From Acidimicrobiia bacterium (GTDB taxonomy: Bacteria; Actinomycetota; Acidimicrobiia; Spongiisociales; UBA5794): 38,057 nt of DNA. A model generated the notes under the pieces. The model had not been told where the DNA came from and did not search any database. It saw only the letters and a program-made list of their open reading frames with translations. Shown in pieces: positions 7,079 through 15,134 of the stretch. The position numbers and the translations under genes are program-made. The DNA lies in NCBI GenBank assembly GCA_030066755.1, contig JASJAX010000037.1:1-38057 (forward strand), given 5' to 3'. Numbering within the stretch: position 1 is the stretch's first letter; every line of letters starts with the position of its first letter.

Positions 7079-10000
7079 ATGGGCCGATACCGGGATGTCG
7101 TTCGATGGGGCGTACCAGCCGCCGTCCTCATTGCAGTCCTCGTCGTTGCCGTCGTGGCCAGTGTTCGCAGCGGCGATGAGTCATCGCCTCCCGGTTCGAC
7201 CGCCGCTCCCGGTACCGCGGGGCCGTCGGCGACGCCGACCACGATTGCTGCGCTGCCCGCAGCCGATCCGGGTGAGGCGGCACAACGATTCCTCGATGCT
7301 TGGGCCGCTCAGGATTGGCCGGCGCTCGAATCGGTGATCGGACCGGGTTCGGACGTCGCCGCCGCCCAACATGCTGCATGGTTCTCGGATCTGGCCGTCG
7401 CCTCACTCGACCTCGACCTGGAGACGACGACGCTGCTGACCACCGACGCCGTCGTCACCTACATCGTGCAGGTCGGCGTGGGTGACTTCGGTACATGGCG
7501 GTATCGCAGCGAGGTCGCTCTGGTACCTGCCGGCGATGGCTGGCTGGTCGACTGGAAGCCGTCCACCCTGCATCCTTCGCTGGGAACGGGCGACCACCTC
7601 GAGGTGTCCTACCGGTGGCCCGAACGGGCGCTCATCGTCGATGGCGTCGGGCGGGCACTGGTCGAGGATGAGCCCGAGGTGATCGTCGGGATCATCCCCG
7701 GCAGAGTGGAGTCACGCGACTCCCTGGCAGAAGCGTTCCAAACCCATCTCGGGATCAGTCGATCCACGATCGATGGGCTGCTCGATGCGCCCGGTGTGCA
7801 ACCGGACTGGTATCTCCCCGTCACCCGCGTGGATCGGACGGCGTACGTCACGATCCGTCCGGTGTTGTACCCGGTTCCCGGCGTTGCCTTCCGTGTCGAG
7901 GATCAGCGGGTGCCGGCATACGGGACCCTCGGTGCCGAGCTGCTCGGCACGACCGGCGAGATCACTGCAGAGCTGCTGACCGTCCTCGGACCTCCTTACG
8001 AGTCCGGCCTCGTCGTCGGTCGATCTGGGATGGAACGAGCTTTCGAGACGGTCCTGGCGGGAACCCCCACCGTGGACATCATCCGGCGGAGCCCCTCGGG
8101 CGACGACGTCGTCGTCCACGGCTTCCCCGGGTCCGCCGGTGAGACCGTCACCGCCGGCATCCTGCTCGAGGCGCAACACGCGGCCGAGGCCATAGTCGCC
8201 GACGCCTCCCTCCCAACGGCGATCGTTGCCATCGACATTGCCACGGGGGAGATTCGTGCCGCCGCGTCCAGCCCGACGGGCGGCTTCAACGAAGCGCTCA
8301 GTGGGCTCTACCCCCCGGGATCGACGTTCAAGGTCGTCGTTGCGACGGCAGCGCTCGAGGCCGGGTACGAACGCAGCGACGTGATCGCATGCCCCGAGAC
8401 CGTCACGGTCTCCGGAAAGGTCTTCGGCAACGCCACGCAGCTCCCCGCAAGCCTCACGCTTGAGCAGGCGTTCGCTCGGTCCTGCAACACCGCGTTCATC
8501 GAGCTCGGCACGTCGCTGGATCCCAGCGCGTTGCTCGACGTCGCCGGCCGATACGGGTTCGACGTCGAATACACGGTTGGCCTTGCGTCCGCCGGAGGGC
8601 AGTTCGATCCGAGCGGGGATCCAGTGGACTACGCCGCTTCGATGATCGGCCAGGGCAGGGTCCTGGCGAGTCCCCTGCACATGGCTTCAGTCGCAGCCAC
8701 CGCAGCAGCGGGATCCTGGCGGGTGCCGTCGGTGGTGTCGGGAGGCGACGGCGAGGCAGTCGCCGTCTTCGACACGTCGGTGATGGCCGACCTGCGGGCG
8801 ATGATGCGGGCCGTCGTGGCCGGAGGTACCGGCTCGGGCGCAGCCATCAGCGGCCGGGACATCGCCGGCAAGACGGGCACGGCCCAGATCGGTGAGGGCG
8901 ATGATGCCGATACCGTGGCGTGGTTCGTCGGATTCGACAACGAGACTGCGGTCGCGGTCGTCGTCGACGGCGGTTCGTCCGGCGGTGGAGCGGCGGCTCC
9001 ATTGGCCAGGGAGTTCTTGCTGTCGCTTGCGGTTCCGGTCCCGGATCCGTCTGATGCGGTCACGTGCCTACCGAGCGGCGCCGACTGGTCCACCTTCCAG
9101 GGATCCAACTCCCGCGCCGGCTGCTCGGACGCCCCCGCGTTGACGAGCCCCGAGGTGGCGTGGCGGTCCGAGGTCGGGATCCAGGCCTGGCTCAACAGCC
9201 CGTTGGTGGTCGGCAACACCGTGATCGTCGGCAGCGCCGGCAACCTCCGAGCGGGACCCGACGCCGACGATGGTGTGTATGCGCTGCGTCTCTCGGACGG
9301 GCGCTTGCGGTGGCGTTTCACGACGGCCAACGACGTCAACGGGATCGCCGCATCCGACGGCATCGTGGTGGTCACCGGCGATGAAGGTGCCGTGTGGGGG
9401 ATCAGCGCCAGCGACGGGAGCGAACTCTGGCGAGTGGACACTGCGGCCAATGTGTTCGGCCATCCGGTGATCGTCGGCGACCTGACCGTCGTCGGCGACT
9501 CGCTCGGGACGGTTTGGGCGATCGGTCTCGACGGAACGGTGCGGTGGACGGCGACGATGAATGGTGCGCTTCGTGGCGGACCGGCCAGCGACGGCGAGGT
9601 GATCTATGTCGTCAGCGATCTCGGCGACGTCCGTGCATTCAGTCTCGATGGGTTCGAGATCTGGCGTGAGCAGCTCGTCTTCGAGACCAACAATGGAACC
9701 GCCCTCACCGTTGTCTACGCCACCCCCACGATCGCCGCCGACCGCCTCGTCGTGACGTTCACCGTCGAAGGCGGTCCCGGTTCTCCCGGCCTCGTCGCAT
9801 TCGACCGGTACATCGGTTCAATCGATTGGTGGGGTAACGACCCGGACGGCGTGTCGGAAGCCCGCTGGGCCAACGTTCGTTCCTCGGCGGCCGTCGGCCC
9901 CAACGGTCTGGTCATGGCGAGTTCATTGAGCCCCGGGGTGCAGCTGATCGCATCGGACACCGGACGAGCGATCTGGACGGCGGACTCCGGAGTCACGTGC

Positions 10001-10270
10001 GGGCGGCAGTGGGCGTCGCCGGTGGTGACCAGCGACACCATCGTCCTGCCGCGGCCCGATGGCGCGGTCTACGGATTCGATGCGAGCAGCGGCACGGTTC
10101 GATGGCGTATCCCGACGCCCTCGAGCCGAGCGGCCATCTCCGACTGCACGAGCGGAGGGATCCGGGTCGCCGACGCGGAAGCCTTGGAGGCGTCGGCGGC
10201 GGTGGCACCCGACGGCACGATCGTGGTCGCATCGATCGGCAACGAGATCTTCGCCATTCGCAACGGCTGA
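7079..10270 (+). CDS. Penicillin-binding transpeptidase fused to PQQ-type beta-propeller
   Basis: A 1063-residue extracytoplasmic protein. A short N-terminus and one membrane helix (about 9-30) are followed by an NTF2-like domain (about 60-165, MecA_N type), a PBP dimerisation region, and a class B transpeptidase domain with SxxK (Ser415-Lys418, PPGSTFK), SxN (Ser468-Cys-Asn470) and KTG (598-600). The PBP ends near residue 650, the usual length of the family. About 400 more residues carry the PQQ/beta-propeller pattern, with strand repeats of the kind DGTVRWTA, DGSELWRV and SGTVRWRI, opening with WSTFQGSNSRAG. So a cell-wall cross-linking enzyme is joined in one chain to a wall-side propeller, which may bind glycan or protein. 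AGGGAG precedes the ATG by about 10 bases. It follows the glycosyltransferase by 66 bases and may share its transcript. Confidence 0.9.
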   Translation: MGRYRDVVRWGVPAAVLIAVLVVAVVASVRSGDESSPPGSTAAPGTAGPSATPTTIAALPAADPGEAAQRFLDAWAAQDWPALESVIGPGSDVAAAQHAAWFSDLAVASLDLDLETTTLLTTDAVVTYIVQVGVGDFGTWRYRSEVALVPAGDGWLVDWKPSTLHPSLGTGDHLEVSYRWPERALIVDGVGRALVEDEPEVIVGIIPGRVESRDSLAEAFQTHLGISRSTIDGLLDAPGVQPDWYLPVTRVDRTAYVTIRPVLYPVPGVAFRVEDQRVPAYGTLGAELLGTTGEITAELLTVLGPPYESGLVVGRSGMERAFETVLAGTPTVDIIRRSPSGDDVVVHGFPGSAGETVTAGILLEAQHAAEAIVADASLPTAIVAIDIATGEIRAAASSPTGGFNEALSGLYPPGSTFKVVVATAALEAGYERSDVIACPETVTVSGKVFGNATQLPASLTLEQAFARSCNTAFIELGTSLDPSALLDVAGRYGFDVEYTVGLASAGGQFDPSGDPVDYAASMIGQGRVLASPLHMASVAATAAAGSWRVPSVVSGGDGEAVAVFDTSVMADLRAMMRAVVAGGTGSGAAISGRDIAGKTGTAQIGEGDDADTVAWFVGFDNETAVAVVVDGGSSGGGAAAPLAREFLLSLAVPVPDPSDAVTCLPSGADWSTFQGSNSRAGCSDAPALTSPEVAWRSEVGIQAWLNSPLVVGNTVIVGSAGNLRAGPDADDGVYALRLSDGRLRWRFTTANDVNGIAASDGIVVVTGDEGAVWGISASDGSELWRVDTAANVFGHPVIVGDLTVVGDSLGTVWAIGLDGTVRWTATMNGALRGGPASDGEVIYVVSDLGDVRAFSLDGFEIWREQLVFETNNGTALTVVYATPTIAADRLVVTFTVEGGPGSPGLVAFDRYIGSIDWWGNDPDGVSEARWANVRSSAAVGPNGLVMASSLSPGVQLIASDTGRAIWTADSGVTCGRQWASPVVTSDTIVLPRPDGAVYGFDASSGTVRWRIPTPSSRAAISDCTSGGIRVADAEALEASAAVAPDGTIVVASIGNEIFAIRNG

Positions 10271-10351
10271 ATGACGCCGAGGTAGGGCCGGTGGCGGCCG
10301 CCGGTCCGCCCGACCTAGCATTCCGTGCCACGCCGTTGAGGGAAGCGCGGA

Positions 10352-10936
10352 ATGACCGACACAGTCGATCCGGTGACGGACACGCCCGACGCCATTGTCG
10401 AACTACGCGACGCGCCGACCGGCGAACCCTGGGCGATGGACCTCCCGACCGCCTTCATGCTGGGGAGCGTCCAGGCGCACCATGTGCAACTCAGTGCGAT
10501 GGCAGACCTCAAAGCGAGCATCGTGATCACGGCCGCATCGATCGTTCTTTCGGTCGCCGTCGGATTCTCAGTCGAAGAGATCCGCCCGAGCCTCCTCGTG
10601 CTGAGCGGCTTCATGGCGGTTGCGCTCGTCATGGCCGTCCTCGCTGCGCTGCCGAAAGTTCGGCCCAAACACCACATCGGCAAGGAGCTGCCGAAGGGGT
10701 TCAACCTGCTCTTCTTCGGCCACTTCGTGTCACTCAGTCTCGAGCGCTACATGGAGGAAATGGCACCGCTCCTCGAGGACAATCGGAAGCTCGCCGACGC
10801 CCGGGTCAAGGACATCTACGAGATGGGCGTATACCTCGAGAAGGACAAGTACCGGTTTCTTCGGTACGCCTTCGTCGTCTTCGTTGCAGGCCTATTGACC
10901 GCCGGAGTCGTCGAGGTCGTCAGTCTTGTCGTCTGA
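10352..10936 (+). CDS. PycTM-like (DUF5706) membrane protein, putative Pycsar-type effector
   Basis: A 194-residue protein with two hydrophobic helices near residues 48-70 and 78-98 and a third at the C-terminus (about 170-194). The pattern MADLKAS before helix 1, a Pro-containing exit from helix 2 (ALPKVRPK), NLLFFGHFVSLSLERY, a long charged helix, and EKDKYRFLRYAF before the last helix match the layout I know for the Pycsar effector family (DUF5706, PycTM). In Pycsar, PycTM senses cCMP or cUMP from a dedicated cyclase and damages the inner membrane. No cyclase lies directly beside this gene; the nearest is at 15.1-18.9 kb on the other strand. Its 3' end overlaps that of the LtrA gene by 45 bases. 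Family assignment is from memory of the motif pattern. Confidence 0.7.
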   Translation: MTDTVDPVTDTPDAIVELRDAPTGEPWAMDLPTAFMLGSVQAHHVQLSAMADLKASIVITAASIVLSVAVGFSVEEIRPSLLVLSGFMAVALVMAVLAALPKVRPKHHIGKELPKGFNLLFFGHFVSLSLERYMEEMAPLLEDNRKLADARVKDIYEMGVYLEKDKYRFLRYAFVVFVAGLLTAGVVEVVSLVV

Positions 10937-12286
10937 GTCGGGTAGCTCGCTCCCCATCGGGGTTTCAACGGCAACCCCACGCGCCGCCGTATCGAGCTCA
11001 GCCTCGACCCGTTCCGACTCGGTCGTGTCTGCCTCTCCGGGTGCGCCGGTCTCGCCGAGCTCCGCATCTGCTGCGGCATCCGCCGGCTCGACCGTGGCTC
11101 GCGTCGCCTCTTCGCGGGCGGCTCGATCCTGAATGACGACATCGGCCGCCACCTGAGCGATCAGCACCGCGGCGACCAGGATCGCAATGGGCACCGACGT
11201 GAGGCCGCCGGAGACGAACGCGATCAGCAGCAGCACGCCGGCGCTCACCAGGCGGACCCGCGCCCTGACCGTATCTCGCCGAAGCGGGTTGTCGCTCACC
11301 GTCGCGATGTGGAGGAGCGCCATCGCACCCAGTGCAGCGGCGGTTCCACCGAGCACGAGCCACCGCTCGGCCGACGGCAATTCCTCGCTCGTGTGCTCGA
11401 TGAGGAACTCCGTGCCGATACCTGCGGCCACCAGCGAGATCGCTAAGGGCAGATGGGAGAACAGCCACACTGTTGGCTTCCACGTCCTGGCCTGCTCCGG
11501 CCGCCGGCGCACCACTTTGCCGTCGAGATTGTCGAAGTAGAGCCACCACAGGCTGGACGCGATGATCACGCCGAGGATCGCGACGAATGTCGGCGAGGTT
11601 TCCCATCCCTCGTGAGCAAGGCCGGCGACCGTCGCTGCGATCGACTCGCCGAGGACGAGGATCGTGAACAGCCCGAACCGCTCCGGGAGATGCGATGCAT
11701 CGAGCGGGACCTTGGCCTGGATCTTGCGGTAGTAGTACGGCGTGTACATCGAGATGATCTGCCCAATGGCCCAGAGGATGTAACGCAGCGGCGGCTCGAC
11801 GAAGATCGAGATGGCCCAGATGGCGGTGGCGATCGAGAAGCCCCTGATGTACCCGGTCACGAGGTCGCGGGTGCCTTCGACGTGACGCCGGGCTCGGATG
11901 TACATCCCGATGAGCGGGAGCCACGCCATGACGTTGGCGACGGCAAAGGCCCGGGTCGAGTCACCTTTGTCGCCGGAGATGCTGACCGCCATGATCGCAA
12001 TGGCAATCATCTGGATCACGGCGAGGACCCGCTGCCCGAGATCATTCGTGTCGTACCGATCGGCGTAGAACGTGTACGACGCCCATGCCCACCACAGCGG
12101 AATGAAGAGCCCCACGTAGCCGAACACGGTCTCCCAGGTCGTCTCGACGAGGAGCCGGTGGCCCAGGTTCGCCACCGCAACGACGAACACGAGGTCGTAG
12201 AAGAGTTCCAGCCAAGTAGCCGAGCGTTCTTCGTCTGACTGCGCGGTGCGGAGCTCGGGCGGGCGGAGATACGTTCGGCGTCGCAT
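10892..12286 (-). CDS. LtrA family low-temperature-requirement membrane protein
   Basis: A 464-residue polytopic protein with 10 or more hydrophobic helices. The N-terminal signature RSATWLELFYDLVFVVAVAN is diagnostic of the LtrA family (first described in Listeria as needed for growth in the cold; biochemical function unknown). The last 60 or so residues are a soluble, very acidic tail (EAEL.., DDKTDDLDDSGG) unlike the rest. I use the ATG at 12284-12286; a TTG at 12323-12325 would add 13 residues. The 3' end runs 45 bases into the 3' end of the convergent PycTM-like gene, so part of the acidic tail is encoded antisense to that protein's last membrane helix. Confidence 0.88.
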   Translation of the reverse strand: MRRRTYLRPPELRTAQSDEERSATWLELFYDLVFVVAVANLGHRLLVETTWETVFGYVGLFIPLWWAWASYTFYADRYDTNDLGQRVLAVIQMIAIAIMAVSISGDKGDSTRAFAVANVMAWLPLIGMYIRARRHVEGTRDLVTGYIRGFSIATAIWAISIFVEPPLRYILWAIGQIISMYTPYYYRKIQAKVPLDASHLPERFGLFTILVLGESIAATVAGLAHEGWETSPTFVAILGVIIASSLWWLYFDNLDGKVVRRRPEQARTWKPTVWLFSHLPLAISLVAAGIGTEFLIEHTSEELPSAERWLVLGGTAAALGAMALLHIATVSDNPLRRDTVRARVRLVSAGVLLLIAFVSGGLTSVPIAILVAAVLIAQVAADVVIQDRAAREEATRATVEPADAAADAELGETGAPGEADTTESERVEAELDTAARGVAVETPMGSELPDSDDKTDDLDDSGGQ

Positions 12287-12412
12287 TCGGGTCCCGTGGG
12301 TCGGTGGGTCTTGCGGCCAGGACAATACCCAGATCGAAGCAACTCTTTCATGCAGCCCAGCGTGGGGCTCGGCGCATTGGCGAGGGCGGTCGTGTAGCGT
12401 CCCCCTCTGCGT
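12287..12412. promoter_or_regulatory. Divergent promoter region, LtrA and metallo-hydrolase
   Basis: The 126 bases between two divergent starts. On the plus strand TAGCGT at 12395-12400 fits an actinobacterial -10 box and would give a leader of only about 5 bases, which agrees with the lack of a Shine-Dalgarno site before ATG 12413. No clear box is seen for the LtrA side. Confidence 0.35.
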
Positions 12413-13258
12413 ATGGAGGGATCACACACAGAGGCCGGGGGTCCGAGGCTCGTCATCCACGGCGTGCGCGGCTCGACGCCCACGGGCGGCACGGACACGG
12501 CGCGCTACGGCGGCCACACGATCTGTATGTCCGTCGACGATGGCGCGGGTCGGGTGCTGATCCTGGACCTCGGCACCGGTCTCAGGAATCTCCAGGCTGA
12601 TCTGCCGCCCCGTAGCGACGGTTATGTGTTCGACGTCTTCCTCACCCACTACCACTGGGACCATCTCCAGGGTCTGCCGTTCTTCTTGCCGATCTACGAC
12701 GCATCCAACCGCTTCACGTTTCACGGCTACGGCTGGGAAGGGATGGGAGTCGAGGAGCTCATCGCCGGGACGTTCCGGCCTCCCTGGTTCCCGGTCGCGC
12801 TTGCCGACACGGCAGCGGAGAAGGAGTACGTCGCTCTGAACGGCGATCCCATACGGGTCGGGGATCTCACCGTCTCGTGGACCCGGCTGAACCATCCGCA
12901 GGGTGTCACCGCATACCGAATCGATGGACCGAACTCCTCCATTGTGGTTGCCACCGACCATGAGGCCGGCGATCCCGAGTTCGACGAGGCGCTGTCCGTC
13001 CTCGGGCAGGGCGCCGATGTGCTGATCCACGATGCGCAGTACACCGACGGCGAGTACGAGCTCCACTACGAGGGCTGGGGTCACAGCACGTGGACGCACG
13101 CTGTCGAAGCCGCCCAGGCAACCGGGGTGGGTCGGATGGTGCTCATCAGCCACGACCCATCGCACAGCGATGATGCCGTCGACGCGATCGTGGAGGACGC
13201 GAGGCGCAGCTTCGCCCACCTCGACGCAGCCTACGAAGGTATGGCTATCCCGCTGTGA
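12413..13258 (+). CDS. Metallo-beta-lactamase-fold hydrolase (class II cAMP phosphodiesterase-like group)
   Basis: A 281-residue soluble enzyme. It shows HGVRGSTPTGG and DTARYGGHT at the N-terminus, LDLGTG, and the metal motif THYHWDH (His79, His81, Asp83, His84) followed by GLPFF. Further ligands are likely in ATDHE, HDAQYTD and ISHDPSHSDD. Proteins with this GVRGS-P-G...RYGG layout are often labelled class II cAMP phosphodiesterase or PhnP-like; the phosphodiester substrate is not proven for most. It precedes the cyclic-nucleotide-binding/patatin gene by 49 bases on the same strand, and the two are probably co-transcribed, which makes a cyclic nucleotide substrate attractive. No Shine-Dalgarno site is seen before the ATG. 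Confidence 0.85.
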   Translation: MEGSHTEAGGPRLVIHGVRGSTPTGGTDTARYGGHTICMSVDDGAGRVLILDLGTGLRNLQADLPPRSDGYVFDVFLTHYHWDHLQGLPFFLPIYDASNRFTFHGYGWEGMGVEELIAGTFRPPWFPVALADTAAEKEYVALNGDPIRVGDLTVSWTRLNHPQGVTAYRIDGPNSSIVVATDHEAGDPEFDEALSVLGQGADVLIHDAQYTDGEYELHYEGWGHSTWTHAVEAAQATGVGRMVLISHDPSHSDDAVDAIVEDARRSFAHLDAAYEGMAIPL

Positions 13259-13307
13259 GACTCGATCACGGGGGCGGGCTGGTTGCCGAGTTGGCAGCGG
13301 TATCACG

Positions 13308-15125
13308 GTGACGGACTACGTCAACGCCGCTCAGGCGCAGCGCGCGCTGGGCGAGCATCCGCTGTTCGCAGAGCTCGCCGAGGCGCAGCTCGAAACTCTG
13401 GCAGGGTTGGCCGACCCGGTTGCGCTCCGCGCCGGAGAGACCCTGATCACTGAGGGCGACGCCCCAGGGGACGTGTATCTCGTGCTGACGGGTCGGCTCT
13501 CGGCGACGGTCGCGCGCGTCGACGGTGGCGTCACCATCGTTGGGGAGATCGGTCCGGGCGAGGTCGTCGGCGAGATGTCGGTGTTCAGCGATCTCCCGCG
13601 CTCAGCGACGGTTGTGGCGATTCGCGACACGACGTTGCTTCGCCTCCCTCGGCAACGCTTCTATGACTTCATCGTCGCCGATGCACCGGCGTTGCTGGCG
13701 ATGTCGCAGCTCCTGGTGAGCCGGCTCGAGTCGGCGAACCGCTCCGGTGATCGACGGGCGGCGTTGCGGACGTTTGTCGTGGTGCCGGCGATGTCTTCGG
13801 TCGATGCCGAGACGTTTGCGCAGGCACTCGCCAAGGAGTTCGGTGATCGTCGAGTCGAGGTCGTCGACCGGGCACGAATCGAGAGGAACCTGGGCGCGGG
13901 TGTGGCCGACGCGGCGCCGGGCTCAACTGACGGCCGAAACCTCGGAGGCTATCTCCACGACCTCGAAGTCGACGGGGCCCTGATGATCCTGGTCGCGGAC
14001 GGCGGTCCGACCAACTGGTCCGCACGAGCGATTCGGCAGGCCGATCGGATTCTGCTCCTCGTATCCGGGCGAACTCTCGAGCTCGGTGACGTGGAGCGGT
14101 CGCTGTTGTTCGGTGAGGATGAGCCGCGCGCACCCATCGAGCTCGTGATCGACGAGGCGAGTGGCGAAACCGCACCTGCATCGGCGTGGCTCGTCGGCCG
14201 TCCCGTGCGTCGTCATCATCACGTCGATCCTGCCCAACCGGAATCGGTGCGTCGCCTGGCACGGCGCCTCACCGGGCGCGGAATCGGGCTGGTCCTCAGC
14301 GGCGGAGGGGCGAGGGGCTTTGCTCACCTCGGTGTTGTCGCGGCGTTCCGCGAGGCCGGACTCGACTTCGATGTCTGGGGAGGTGCCAGCTTTGGAGCGT
14401 CGCTGGCGGCTCAACTCGCTGCCGGCTGGTCAGTCGACCGAATCACCGGAGAGATGGTCCGGGGAACCGTTGATGTGGGGACCCTGCTCGATGTGACCTT
14501 CCCGTACATGTCGTTGGCGAAGGGCCACACCCTCACCAACTCGATCAACGAGACCTTCGGCGACCGATGCATCGAGGACTTGCCGAGGGAGTTCTTCTGC
14601 GTGTCGAGCGATCTGACGGCCGGCCGTCTCCGGGTTCACGATCGAGGCTCCATCGCACACGCGGTTCGTGCGAGTGTTGCGATTCCCGGCATCTTTCCCC
14701 CGGTGCGATCGGCTGAAGGGCACGTACTGGTCGATGGGGGGATCATGGACAACCTCCCGGTCGCAGAGATGCGGTCGCGGCTCGACGGCGGCAAGGTCGT
14801 CGCCATCGACCTGCGGACGCGTTCCAATCTCCCCGCAGGAGATCTGAGCGCCGGTGGCGAGGCCTCAGGATGGCAACCGCTGCTGCGACGGATGAACCCG
14901 GCCAAAGAGCGGATGGATCTCCCACGAATGATCGATCTCCTGATCCGCTCGACGGAGCTGGCGAGTGGTGATCGCCACGACACTGCCGACGTGACGCTCC
15001 GGCCGCCGTTGGAAGGCTTTGCGCTCCTCGAGTTCGGTGCGTACGAGAGCATCATCGAATCCGGGTACACGTACGCGAAGGGGATGATCGAAGCCGAGGG
15101 CCGGTCGGTATTTGCACCGGTGTGA
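13308..15125 (+). CDS. Cyclic-nucleotide-binding domain / patatin-like phospholipase fusion
   Basis: A 605-residue soluble protein of the NTE type, similar in layout to mycobacterial Rv2565. Residues about 8-125 form a cyclic-nucleotide-binding domain whose phosphate-binding cassette is complete: Gly88-Glu89 (VVGEMSVFSDLPRSATV) and Arg98. A linker domain (about 140-310) has an alpha/beta pattern. The patatin domain begins at about 325 with the oxyanion motif GGGARG (332-337), catalytic Ser361 in GASFG and Asp476 in VDGG, so the Ser-Asp dyad is intact. It would hydrolyse phospholipid or lysophospholipid when a cyclic nucleotide binds. The start is GTG at 13308; the frame is open further up but overlaps the hydrolase gene. 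It ends 9 bases from the convergent cyclase stop codon. Confidence 0.9.
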   Translation: MTDYVNAAQAQRALGEHPLFAELAEAQLETLAGLADPVALRAGETLITEGDAPGDVYLVLTGRLSATVARVDGGVTIVGEIGPGEVVGEMSVFSDLPRSATVVAIRDTTLLRLPRQRFYDFIVADAPALLAMSQLLVSRLESANRSGDRRAALRTFVVVPAMSSVDAETFAQALAKEFGDRRVEVVDRARIERNLGAGVADAAPGSTDGRNLGGYLHDLEVDGALMILVADGGPTNWSARAIRQADRILLLVSGRTLELGDVERSLLFGEDEPRAPIELVIDEASGETAPASAWLVGRPVRRHHHVDPAQPESVRRLARRLTGRGIGLVLSGGGARGFAHLGVVAAFREAGLDFDVWGGASFGASLAAQLAAGWSVDRITGEMVRGTVDVGTLLDVTFPYMSLAKGHTLTNSINETFGDRCIEDLPREFFCVSSDLTAGRLRVHDRGSIAHAVRASVAIPGIFPPVRSAEGHVLVDGGIMDNLPVAEMRSRLDGGKVVAIDLRTRSNLPAGDLSAGGEASGWQPLLRRMNPAKERMDLPRMIDLLIRSTELASGDRHDTADVTLRPPLEGFALLEFGAYESIIESGYTYAKGMIEAEGRSVFAPV

Positions 15126-15134
15126 CGGTGGACC

